Both the position numbers and the translations under genes were made by a program. DNA of 64,000 nt from Micromonospora lupini str. Lupac 08 (GTDB lineage Bacteria > Actinomycetota > Actinomycetes > Mycobacteriales > Micromonosporaceae): the NCBI RefSeq assembly GCF_000297395.2, contig NZ_HF570108.1, positions 4,996,636-5,060,635 on the forward strand, in the 5' to 3' direction. Below, in pieces: positions 32,805 through 40,794 of the stretch. Below the pieces are notes generated by a model. The model was not told the DNA's origin. It was given only the letters and a program-made list of their open reading frames with translations, and did no database searches. Each line of letters opens with the position of its first letter. Within the stretch, counting starts at the first letter, position 1.

Positions 32805-34238
32805 TCAGCCCGTCGTGGATTCGGCAGGTGCGACACGCCCGGTGGTCGTGGCCGGCGCGACGTGGCGGTGTCGCGGTAGCACGAGGCCGGCGGCGCTGGC
32901 CGCGAAGGCGAGCGCGGCGGAGACACTCATCGCTGGGACGTAGCCGTCGCTGAACAGTCCAGCGGTGGCGTAGCCGCCGGCCGTGGCGAACACGGCGCCG
33001 GTGAGGGCGATCCCGAACGCGCCCCCGAACTGCCGGAGGGTGCTGAAGGTGCCCGACGCCCGGCCGATGTCCTGCGGCGCGACGCGGCTGACGACCGATC
33101 TGGTGACTGCGGGAAGGGCCAGCGAGAACCCGAGGCCACCGACCGTCATCGCCACGGCGGTCGTGGCGTAGCCGATGCCGGGCTCGGAGATCAGCGCGAT
33201 CCATCCCATGCCGACGCCGAGCAGGAGCGTACCGACGAGGACCAGCGCCCGTTCGCCGATCCGATCGGTGAGCGCGCCCGCCCGTGGCGCGATGAGGAAC
33301 GGTGCGATGCCCCACGGCAGCAGCCGCAAGCCGGCTTGTACCGCACCGTGGCCGAGCGCGACCTGCTGGAACTGGGCGGTGAAGAAGATCGCGCTGGTCA
33401 GCGACGCGTTGATGAAGAACACCGCGGCGTTGCCGGCGGAGAAGGCCGGTGAGCGGAACAGGCGCATCGGCAGCATCGGGGCGGGGGTCCTCAGCTCCCG
33501 GACGATGAACAGGCCGCCGAGCAGGATCCCGCCGACAAGCGTCGACAGTGTCTCGGCGCTGCTCCACCCGGCCGCGTTGCCGCGCACCAGAGCCCAGGTG
33601 ACGCCCAGCGCCGACCCGGCGGCCAGGGCCAGGCCCGGAAGGTCGAGCGTGCCGCCGGGCCCGCGGGTCTCGGCGATCCGGCCGAGCACCAGCGGAATCG
33701 CGATGAGCGTGATCGGCACGTTCAGCCAGAAGATCCACTGCCAGGTGAGGTTCTGGGTGACGACGCCACCCAGAACCGGCCCGGCGACCGCGGCGAGCCC
33801 GGTCACGCTGCCGTAGATGCCCGTCGCCCAGCCACGCCTCTCGGGCGGGAACGCGCCGTTGAGCACGCCCAGCGCGACCGGCATGATCATCGCCGCGCCG
33901 GCGCCCTGCGCGACCCGCGCCGCGATCAGCGGGCCGACCTGGGTGGACAGCGCGCAGGCGGCCGAGGCCACGCCGAACAGGCCCAGCCCGATCGCGAACA
34001 GGCGACGCCGTCCGTAGCGATCGCCAAGCGCCGCTCCGGTCATCAGCAGGACCGCGAAGCTGAGCGTGTAGGCGTTGACCGTCCACTCGAGGTCTTCGAG
34101 CGACGCGCCGAGGTCCCGTTGGACAGCGGGCAGCGCGGTCGCCACCACAAGCATGTCCAGCACCACGATGAACGATGCCAGGGAGCTGAGGGCCAGAACC
34201 CACCGCTGTGCCGGCGTTGTTGTTCCTGTCTTGTGCAC
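32805..34238 (-). CDS. MFS drug exporter, DHA2 (EmrB/QacA) type
   Basis: A 477-residue transporter with 14 predicted membrane helices. The first helix holds the DHA2 motif D1, LASFIVVLDMLVVATALPAVQRDL; motif A is GDRYGRRRLF, and motif C GPVLGGVVTQNLTWQWIFWLNVP follows in helix 5. Proton-driven export of a drug or natural product is likely. The GTG at 34238 is chosen over a frame that remains open upstream because CTGGAGAAG precedes it by 3 nt and the family begins here. A SnoaL-like gene ends 32 bp upstream in the same direction. Confidence 0.9.
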   Translation of the reverse strand: MHKTGTTTPAQRWVLALSSLASFIVVLDMLVVATALPAVQRDLGASLEDLEWTVNAYTLSFAVLLMTGAALGDRYGRRRLFAIGLGLFGVASAACALSTQVGPLIAARVAQGAGAAMIMPVALGVLNGAFPPERRGWATGIYGSVTGLAAVAGPVLGGVVTQNLTWQWIFWLNVPITLIAIPLVLGRIAETRGPGGTLDLPGLALAAGSALGVTWALVRGNAAGWSSAETLSTLVGGILLGGLFIVRELRTPAPMLPMRLFRSPAFSAGNAAVFFINASLTSAIFFTAQFQQVALGHGAVQAGLRLLPWGIAPFLIAPRAGALTDRIGERALVLVGTLLLGVGMGWIALISEPGIGYATTAVAMTVGGLGFSLALPAVTRSVVSRVAPQDIGRASGTFSTLRQFGGAFGIALTGAVFATAGGYATAGLFSDGYVPAMSVSAALAFAASAAGLVLPRHRHVAPATTTGRVAPAESTTG

Positions 34239-34270
34239 GTTCTTCTCCAGGGGTGGACGAGGCGGAACGG

Positions 34271-34672
34271 TCAGGCGGCGGGGCAGTCGTGGTACGCCTC
34301 GACGAGCCAGCGCCCGGAGCGGCCGGACAGGACCCACGTGGCGATCGACCAGCGATCGGCGCCCGGCTCGTTCTCGCCGGCGTCGACGGTCACGCTGCGG
34401 CTGATCACGATCGCGGTGACGTCGTCGAGGAACCGCACGCCCTGCACGCGGTGGACGCGCCGGGTGCCCTTGAGCTGGTCGGCGAACGCCGCCGCCATCG
34501 CGGTACGGATCACCGCCCTGCTCAGGAGGGCGACCCCGGGCAGTACCGCGGTCGCGTCGTCGGCGTAGTGGGCGACGAACGCGTCCACGTCGTTGTCCCC
34601 CCATGCGGCCGAGACGCTGTCGATCAGCGCTCGCACCGCCTGCTCGGCGGTGTCCTGGCTCGTGGAACTCAT
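34271..34672 (-). CDS. SgcJ/EcaC-type SnoaL-like (NTF2-fold) protein
   Basis: A 133-residue single-domain protein: AVRALIDSVSAAWGDNDVDAFVAHYADDATAVLPG, then FLDDVTAIVISRSVTV and RWLVEAYHDCPAA. This is the SgcJ/EcaC pattern, a cone-shaped fold often found near antibiotic and stress genes; molecular roles vary and the ligand is unknown. Cotranscribed with the downstream MFS exporter and divergent from the ECF sigma factor at 34892, whose C-terminus carries a second SnoaL-like domain. The ATG start is followed directly by coding homology. Confidence 0.85.
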   Translation of the reverse strand: MSSTSQDTAEQAVRALIDSVSAAWGDNDVDAFVAHYADDATAVLPGVALLSRAVIRTAMAAAFADQLKGTRRVHRVQGVRFLDDVTAIVISRSVTVDAGENEPGADRWSIATWVLSGRSGRWLVEAYHDCPAA

Positions 34673-34891
34673 GGTCGTCCTCTTCTCGATCGGGGAGGTG
34701 CCCTGGCTGGCCGGGGACCAGGCGAGGAGGCAGCTCGCCGGTCACGAGTGCAGACTCGGCGGACGGATCGGACTGGTCGGCCACCGACGGGGACGTGGGC
34801 TTCGCCACACCGGAGCCCGGACCGATCACTTTCCGGCGGACCGCAGGTCTGTACCAGGACAGGTCAGGCCGCAGACGGGTGGAGTGACGAC

Positions 34892-35935
34892 ATGACCCAG
34901 GCAGCGCAGGCTCCGGTGCAGGGGACGTACGCGGGGACGGCCGACGAGGAGTTCTCCCGGCTCACCGAGCCGTACCGCCGCGAACTCCTGGCGCACTGCT
35001 ACCGCATGCTGGGCTCGACGCACGACGCCCAGGACGTCGTCCAGGAGACCTACCTGCGGGCCTGGCGCGGCTTCTCCGGTTTCGAGGGCCGATCGTCGCT
35101 GCGGGTCTGGCTGTACCGCATCGCCACCAGCGCCTGCCTCACCACACTCACGCACCGCAGCCGACGGGTCCTGCCCTCCGGACTGGGCCCCTCCGGCGAC
35201 CCGGACCAGCCGCTGACGGTCGCCGGCCCGGACGTCGCCTGGGTCCAGCCGCTGCCGGACGCGGAACTGCCCGGCACGGATCCGGCCACGATCGTCAGCA
35301 CCCGGAGCAGCGTCCGACTCGCCCTCGTGGCAGCCCTGCAACACCTTCCGGCCCGACAGCGGGCCGTGCTGATCCTGCGCGACGTGCTCGCCTGGCACGC
35401 CTCGGAGGTCGCCGACCTGCTCGACACCACCACCGACGCGGTCAACAGCGCGCTCGCCCGGGCCCGCGCGCACCTGGCTCGCACCGGCCTCACCGAGGAC
35501 ATGTTCGCCGAACCGGCCGATCCGGCCGACCGGATGCTGCTCGACCGGTACGCCCGGGCCTTCCAGAACGCGGACACGGATGCGCTGCTACAGGTGCTGC
35601 GCGAGGACGTCACGATGGAGATGCCGCCACACCTGACCTGGTTCGCCGGACGCGACGCCGTCCTTCGCTTCCTCACCACCACCGTGTTCGGCCGCGCCGG
35701 CGCGATCCGCGCCATTCCGGCGACGGCCAACGGCCAGCCGGCGCTCGCCACCTACACCCGCGGCGCCGACGGGCTCTACCGCCCCCACAGCCTCCAGGTG
35801 CTCACCCCCACCCGGACGGGCGTCTCCCGGATCGTCTCCTTCCACGACCGGAGCCTCTTCGAGCCCTGCGGTCTCCCGACGTGCGTCGACGGGGACGGCC
35901 GTTCCGTCCGAGGACGGTGGTCCCGCCGGCGGTGA
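34892..35935 (+). CDS. ECF sigma factor with C-terminal SnoaL-like domain (TIGR02960/SigG-like)
   Basis: A 347-residue sigma-70 family protein. Sigma-2 is at about 25-95 (LTEPYRRELLAHCYRMLGSTHDAQDVVQETYLRAWR), sigma-4 at about 145-205 (LPARQRAVLILRDVLAWHASEVADLLDTTTDAVNSALARA), and residues 215-335 form a SnoaL-like domain (DRYARAFQNADTDALLQVLREDVTMEMPPHLTWFAGRDAV). This architecture matches TIGR02960 and resembles mycobacterial SigG; such factors are regulated by their own C-terminal domain rather than a membrane anti-sigma factor. ATG 34892 is chosen. It ends 8 bp from the convergent murD-like gene. Confidence 0.88.
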   Translation: MTQAAQAPVQGTYAGTADEEFSRLTEPYRRELLAHCYRMLGSTHDAQDVVQETYLRAWRGFSGFEGRSSLRVWLYRIATSACLTTLTHRSRRVLPSGLGPSGDPDQPLTVAGPDVAWVQPLPDAELPGTDPATIVSTRSSVRLALVAALQHLPARQRAVLILRDVLAWHASEVADLLDTTTDAVNSALARARAHLARTGLTEDMFAEPADPADRMLLDRYARAFQNADTDALLQVLREDVTMEMPPHLTWFAGRDAVLRFLTTTVFGRAGAIRAIPATANGQPALATYTRGADGLYRPHSLQVLTPTRTGVSRIVSFHDRSLFEPCGLPTCVDGDGRSVRGRWSRRR

Positions 35936-35943
35936 CGCCCCGG

Positions 35944-37293
35944 TCAGGCCCGAGCGGTGTCGGCGACGGCCTGGGCGAAGACCTCGGAACGGTGCTCGAA
36001 GTTGCGGAACCGGCCGTAGCTCGGAGCGGCCGGGGACAGCAGCACCACCCCACCCGCCGGGGTCACCTCCCGGGACAGCCGGACCGCGTCCACCAGGTCG
36101 TCGACCAGCTCCGTACGCACCTTGGGCAGGCCGTCGAGCGCCGCCACGATGCGGGCGCCGCTGTCCGGGATGCCGATCACGGTCAGCTCCCGCTCGGCGA
36201 GATGCTCGGCCAGCGGCGTGTAGTCCAGCCCTCGGTCGTTCCCGCCGACGATCACCGTCAACGGCCTCCCGTCGTACGCGTCGATGGCGTGCATGGCCGC
36301 GTACGGGCTGGTGGCCAGGGTGTCGTCGACGAAGGTCAACCCGGACGGGTCGGTGATCTCGGTGAGCCGGTGGGCCAGCCCCTGGAACTCGGCGACAGCG
36401 ACGGCGAGGTGGTCCCTGGCGGCCACCACGTCGACGCCGAGCGCGTCGAGCACGGCCAGGGCCACGCACAGGTTGCCCTCGTTGTGCCGGCCGACGAGCG
36501 GCAGCACGGCACGGGGGAAGAGCGGCTGGTCACCGAGGTGGAACCACTGCGTGCCGTCCGCGCCGGTGGCGACGTGGGTGGTGTCGGGGCGGCCCGCGCG
36601 GACGGCCGGCAGCTCCCCCAGCTCGGCGGCGAGCCGCGGGTCGGCGCCGTTTACCACTGTCGTCTGCGGATCGTGGGCGAGCAGGTTGAGCTTGTCCCGG
36701 TAGTACTCGCGCTCGCCGCCGTGCGCGTCCAGATGTTCGGGGAAGAGGGCGGTGACCACCGCCACCCGGGGCGAGTCGGTGAGGTCGCTGCACTGGTAGC
36801 TGGACAGCTCCAGCACGTACAGCTCCGCCTCGGGCAGGTCGAGGGTCGGCACGCCGATGTTGCCGCCGAAGACGTTCGGGCGGCCCATCGCGGTGAGCAG
36901 GTGGCTGATCAGGCTGGACGTGGTGCTCTTGCCCTTGCTGCCGGTGACGCCGACGGTGCGCGCGGCGTGGTCCGCCATCCACAGCGCGGTGCCCTGGGTG
37001 ACGGGCACGCCGCGTCGGCGCAGCTCGACCAGCCAGGGGTGGGTCTGCGGCACGCCGGGCGAGCGGACCACCACGTCCGCGGCGGCCAGCCGGGCGAAGC
37101 CCGCCTCGCCGGTGACCAGCGGGGCCGCCTCGGCCAGCGGGCCGTCCCAGGGCAGGGACAGGAAGTTGGCGCTGTCGTCGACGGCGACCAGCTCGGCGGG
37201 GCCGTGCGCGGCGATCGCCGTCACAGCGGCCCGGCCCTCCCGGCCGGTCCCCCAGACGGCGACGGTACGTCCGCGCAGGTCAGACAGGCGCAC
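35944..37293 (-). CDS. murD2: MurD-like UDP-MurNAc-L-Ala:glutamate ligase, MurD2 type
   Basis: A 449-residue Mur ligase. The N-terminal domain has TVAVWGTGREGRAAV, the ATPase P-loop is TVGVTGSKGKSTTSSL, and later motifs are LELSSYQ, EHLDAHGG and GRHNEGNL. The C-terminal domain reads FVDDTLATSPYAAMHAI in place of the DSKATN motif of ordinary MurD. The GSKGKSTT loop and the altered C-domain, plus an adjacent MurL-like gene, fit MurD2, which in Xanthomonas adds L-glutamate to UDP-MurNAc-L-Ala. Start GTG with GAGGAG 6 nt upstream. It lies outside any dcw cluster and is divergent from the MurL-like gene, 83 bp away. Confidence 0.85.
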   Translation of the reverse strand: MRLSDLRGRTVAVWGTGREGRAAVTAIAAHGPAELVAVDDSANFLSLPWDGPLAEAAPLVTGEAGFARLAAADVVVRSPGVPQTHPWLVELRRRGVPVTQGTALWMADHAARTVGVTGSKGKSTTSSLISHLLTAMGRPNVFGGNIGVPTLDLPEAELYVLELSSYQCSDLTDSPRVAVVTALFPEHLDAHGGEREYYRDKLNLLAHDPQTTVVNGADPRLAAELGELPAVRAGRPDTTHVATGADGTQWFHLGDQPLFPRAVLPLVGRHNEGNLCVALAVLDALGVDVVAARDHLAVAVAEFQGLAHRLTEITDPSGLTFVDDTLATSPYAAMHAIDAYDGRPLTVIVGGNDRGLDYTPLAEHLAERELTVIGIPDSGARIVAALDGLPKVRTELVDDLVDAVRLSREVTPAGGVVLLSPAAPSYGRFRNFEHRSEVFAQAVADTARA

Positions 37294-37365
37294 TGGGCTC
37301 TCCTCGGGGTCGCGGCGGCGGCAGGGCGGGGGCCCGGTCCGGACACGGCCGGACGAACCAGGGCC

Positions 37366-37379
37366 TAGTATGGCGTGTG
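37366..37379 (+). promoter_or_regulatory. Leaderless promoter of the MurL-like gene
   Basis: TAGTAT at 37366-37371 is a good -10 hexamer and lies 5 nt before the GTG at 37377. No ribosome-binding site precedes the GTG, so transcription probably starts at the start codon itself. No clear -35 is visible. Confidence 0.55.
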
Positions 37380-38726
37380 CCCAACGAGCAGCTCCGGCGG
37401 ATGGACGCCTTCACCTTCCCGTCCTACTCGATCGACTTCGCCACCGGCGAGGTGTTGTTCGACTACGCGCTCACCGGTCCGGCAGGTGAGCAACGGTTCA
37501 CCGAGGTGATCACCCTTCCGTTGCCGGCGCAGCCGCCCTCGGACGAAACGGTGGCGACCCTCGGCCGGGTGCTGGAGGTGCTGCACCTCGTCGCCGGGGT
37601 CAGCTACTACAAGGTCGCCGCGCCGCCCCGACTGGTGCTGCCGGCGCCGCTGGGCGCGGCCACCGTCGACTACGTCACGGCCGTCTACACCAAGGGCCTC
37701 GCGGAGTACGCGTACCGCAACCAGTTGCCGCACGTGCTGGAGTTGCGCCCGGAGTTGCCGGCCGGCTCACCGGAGCCGCCGCGCGTGTACGACGACTCCG
37801 ACCGCCGCCCGCTCTCGGCCGTCGGCGGCGGCAAGGACTCGATCGTCAGCCTGGAGGCGCTGCGCCGCGCCGAGCTGGACCCGGTGCCGTTCTCGGTCAA
37901 CCCGAACCACGTCATCGTCTCGGTCAACGAGGCGTCCGGGCTCACCCCCCTCGCGGCCCGGCGACGCATCGACCCGGTGCTGTTCGACCTGAACGCGGCG
38001 GGCGCGCTGAACGGGCACATCCCCGTCACCGCCATCAACTCGCTGATCGCGGTGGCGACGGCGGTGCTGCACGGGCTCGGCCCGGTGGTCATGTCCAACG
38101 AGCGCTCCGCGTCCGACCCGAACCTGGTCTGGAACGGCCACGAGATCAACCACCAGTGGTCCAAGGGCGTCGAGGCCGAAGGGCTGCTGCGGGGGGCGCT
38201 GGCCGAACACGCCGGCCTGACCGAACCGTACTTCTCGCTGCTGCGGTCGCTGTCCGAGCTGCACATCGCCCGGCTGTTCGCCGAGTTCACCAGGTACGAC
38301 GACGTGGTGACGAGCTGCAACCAGGCGTTCAAGCTGCGCGACGCGTCCGAGCGCTGGTGCCGGGACTGCCCGAAGTGCCGGTTCGTCTTCCTCGCGATGG
38401 CGCCGTTCATGCCCCGCGAGCGGGTCACCCACATCTTCGGCGGCGACCTGCTGGCCGACCCGGAGCAGATCCCCGGCTACCGGGAGCTGCTGGGCGTGGA
38501 CGGGCACAAGCCGTTCGAGTGCGTGGGCGAGGTCGAGGAGTCGGTGGTGGCTCTCGGCCTGCTCGCCGAACAGGACCAGTGGCGCGACGCCCCGGTGATC
38601 AGGGCACTGGTCGAAGCCGTACCGGAAACGGCCTGGTCCGCGGTGGCGACGTCGGACGTCTTCACCCCCGGCGGCCCCAACCACATCCCCCCCACGTACG
38701 CAAAAGCCCTGGCCGCCCTCGCCTAA
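37377..38726 (+). CDS. murL: MurL-like UDP-MurNAc-L-Ala-L-Glu epimerase
   Basis: A 449-residue protein. Markers are LHLVAGVSYYKVAAPPRL and YTKGLAEYAYRNQL near the N-terminus, a PP-loop-like ATP motif AVGGGKDSIVSLEAL (GGGKDS at 150-155), NERSASDPNLVWNGHEINHQWSKG, and a CxxCxxC motif WCRDCPKCRF (C328, C331, C334) that may bind zinc. These match my memory of Xanthomonas MurL, an ATP-dependent enzyme that inverts the terminal L-Glu of UDP-MurNAc-L-Ala-L-Glu to D-Glu. Its partner MurD2-like gene is divergent next door. The GTG has no RBS; a TAGTAT hexamer suggests a leaderless mRNA. Confidence 0.8.
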   Translation: MPNEQLRRMDAFTFPSYSIDFATGEVLFDYALTGPAGEQRFTEVITLPLPAQPPSDETVATLGRVLEVLHLVAGVSYYKVAAPPRLVLPAPLGAATVDYVTAVYTKGLAEYAYRNQLPHVLELRPELPAGSPEPPRVYDDSDRRPLSAVGGGKDSIVSLEALRRAELDPVPFSVNPNHVIVSVNEASGLTPLAARRRIDPVLFDLNAAGALNGHIPVTAINSLIAVATAVLHGLGPVVMSNERSASDPNLVWNGHEINHQWSKGVEAEGLLRGALAEHAGLTEPYFSLLRSLSELHIARLFAEFTRYDDVVTSCNQAFKLRDASERWCRDCPKCRFVFLAMAPFMPRERVTHIFGGDLLADPEQIPGYRELLGVDGHKPFECVGEVEESVVALGLLAEQDQWRDAPVIRALVEAVPETAWSAVATSDVFTPGGPNHIPPTYAKALAALA

Positions 38727-38838
38727 CTCGCAAAGTGCCGGCGCTCCGCCCCTGTGACGCCGCGTAACCGCCGCAGCGCCCCACCGACAGCACCCCACCG
38801 ACGCAGTGCCCCCGGGACGGGTGTCGCTGCTCCTTTGG

Positions 38839-38964
38839 AGCTGATGTCGTAGACGAATCAGGGCATGCCCCCGGCCGGGCGGGGCGAGCCGGGGCGGGCC
38901 GAGCCGAGCGAGCCGGGCCCGGACGAGCCGGGGCGGGGCGAGTGATTCGTTCACGGCATCACCT
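38839..38964. repeat. Inverted repeat around low-complexity DNA
   Basis: Arms at 38839-38860 (core GATGTCGTAGACGAATCA) and 38943-38964 (core TGATTCGTTCACGGCATC) match at 18 of 22 positions. The 82-nt loop is simple-sequence DNA of GAGCC and GGGGC units. It lies in the 296-bp space between the convergent MurL-like and PucR genes and is the only structured element seen there besides a CGC-rich 5' part. Confidence 0.6.
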
Positions 38965-39022
38965 CGACAGCGTGCCGGACCCGCATGCCCAGCCCCCTGC
39001 CCGGGCCGATCCCCGCCCGGCG

Positions 39023-40747
39023 TCAGGGGGCTCGGACCGCTTCCAGGGCCAGCAGGGCCACGTGGAGGGAGAGGCTTGCCTCCACCGAGTCGAGGTCCAC
39101 GTCGAGGATGCGGGCGATGCGGGCCAGGCGTTCGTAGAAGGCCGGTCGGGACAGGTGGGCGGCGGCCGCGCCGGCGGACTTGTTGCGCCCCTGCTCCAGG
39201 TAGGCGCGCAGCGTGTCGAGCAGCCGCTCCCGGGGGTGCTTGGCGTCGTACTCCAGCAGCGGGCCGAGTTCGCGTTCCACGAACGTCTGGAGCCGGGGCT
39301 CCTCGCGCAGCAGGTGCAGCAGCCCCGCGAGGCCCACGTGCGGCAGTCGGAAGATCGGTAGGTCCCGCCGGTCCCGCCGGGCCGCCTCGGCGATCTGCCG
39401 CGCCTCGACGAGCGACCGTCGCGCCTCCCGCAGACTGCTCACCCCGGACCCGGCCGCCACGATCACCGCGCCGGGACCACCACCCCGGGACGGATCGGCG
39501 CCGGATGGTGTCCGGCCAGATCCGGCGTCGAGGCGTACGCGACGAAGCGCGCCGGCGAACGCGGACAGTGCGCGGTCCTCAGCGGCCGGGTCGGGCAGCG
39601 CCAGCAGCGCGCCCACCGAGTTGTCGTCGACGGCACTGGTCAGCGCGGTCAGCTTCGCTTCCCGCAGCGCCTGGCCGACGGCCTCGGACAGGTCCCGCAG
39701 CCGGGCCGGGCCGGCCTCGGGGCCGCCCTCTCCGGCGGGGTCGTCGGCCCGCTGGCGAACCATCACGCCGACGAGGTGCCGCCGGTCCAGCGCCACGCCG
39801 AGCGCCTTGGCCCGCAGCGCCACCTCGTCGACAGGTCGGGAGTGGTCGAGCAACGCCGTGAGCAGGGTGCCGTGGAGCTGCCGTTCCAGCCCTTCGGCGT
39901 CGCGGCGGATCAGCCGGCCCAGCGCGAGGGTGGACGCGGCCCGCTCGACGAGGATGGTGAGCCGGGTGGGCGGGGCGACGGTCGGCTCGCCGGCTCGGGC
40001 GCTGGGCGCGTCCCCGCCGGCCGGCCAGCGCAGCAGCAGCCGCCCCCAGTCCTGCCCCCGGGCACCGACGACGGTCACCAGCCAGCCGCTGTCCGGCTCG
40101 TACGCGGTACGCCCGGCCGGCCGGATCCGCCGGGAGTGCTGCTCCCAGCCGTCCAGCAGCAGTTCGGCGCTCTCCCCCGCCGGGTCGTACCCGAGGACCT
40201 GCCGGGACAGGTTCTCCAGCACAACGGGGCACCCGGACAGCTCGGCGGCCTGCCGGATCACCTCGGCCGCGTCGGCGCCCTCGACGGAGAGCTCGGTGAA
40301 CCGCTGGTGGATCTCCTCGGCGGCCCGCAGCTCGGTGAGCTGCGCGTCGACGATCAGCGCGTGCACCGCCTCGGTGATGCGTACGAACGGGGTGGCCCGG
40401 CGCAGCTCGACCAGGGGCAGGCCGCGCCGCTCGGCGGCGGCGGCCATCACCCGGGGCGCGCCGCTGACGTACCGGCGGCCCAGCTCGACGACGAGCCCGG
40501 AGACGCCGACGTCGGCGAGGTCGCCGATGAACGCGCGCAGCCCCGCGTCGTCGGCGGGCAGCCCGATGCCTGTGGTGAGCACCAGCTCGCCGCCGCCGAG
40601 CAGGGTGGCGATGTCGGGCACCTCGGCGACGTGCACCCAGCGGACCGGCCGGTCCAGCCCGGCGTCCCCGGCCACCACGCGGGGAGCGCCGTGGCGTACG
40701 GGGTCCAGGGCGAGGACCTCACGGACGGTAGGGAACACGGCCGACAC
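39023..40747 (-). CDS. PucR-family transcriptional regulator
   Basis: A 574-residue regulator. The N-terminal PucR domain (TVREVLALDPVRHGAPRVVAGDAGLDRPVRWVHVAEVPDIATLLGGGELVLTTG) is followed by a GAF/GGDEF-like middle (PVVLENLSRQVLGY) and a C-terminal PucR helix-turn-helix (LLDTLRAYLEQGRNKSAGAAAAHLSRPAFYERLARIARIL). Such regulators control purine, GABA or other catabolic genes. No obvious target is adjacent: ArgG lies upstream in the same direction, 47 bp away from its start. The ligand is unknown. Confidence 0.9.
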   Translation of the reverse strand: MSAVFPTVREVLALDPVRHGAPRVVAGDAGLDRPVRWVHVAEVPDIATLLGGGELVLTTGIGLPADDAGLRAFIGDLADVGVSGLVVELGRRYVSGAPRVMAAAAERRGLPLVELRRATPFVRITEAVHALIVDAQLTELRAAEEIHQRFTELSVEGADAAEVIRQAAELSGCPVVLENLSRQVLGYDPAGESAELLLDGWEQHSRRIRPAGRTAYEPDSGWLVTVVGARGQDWGRLLLRWPAGGDAPSARAGEPTVAPPTRLTILVERAASTLALGRLIRRDAEGLERQLHGTLLTALLDHSRPVDEVALRAKALGVALDRRHLVGVMVRQRADDPAGEGGPEAGPARLRDLSEAVGQALREAKLTALTSAVDDNSVGALLALPDPAAEDRALSAFAGALRRVRLDAGSGRTPSGADPSRGGGPGAVIVAAGSGVSSLREARRSLVEARQIAEAARRDRRDLPIFRLPHVGLAGLLHLLREEPRLQTFVERELGPLLEYDAKHPRERLLDTLRAYLEQGRNKSAGAAAAHLSRPAFYERLARIARILDVDLDSVEASLSLHVALLALEAVRAP

Positions 40748-40794
40748 GCTACCGTCCGTGACCCCCGACCCTGGAACTCGACCTGCCGGGCCGG

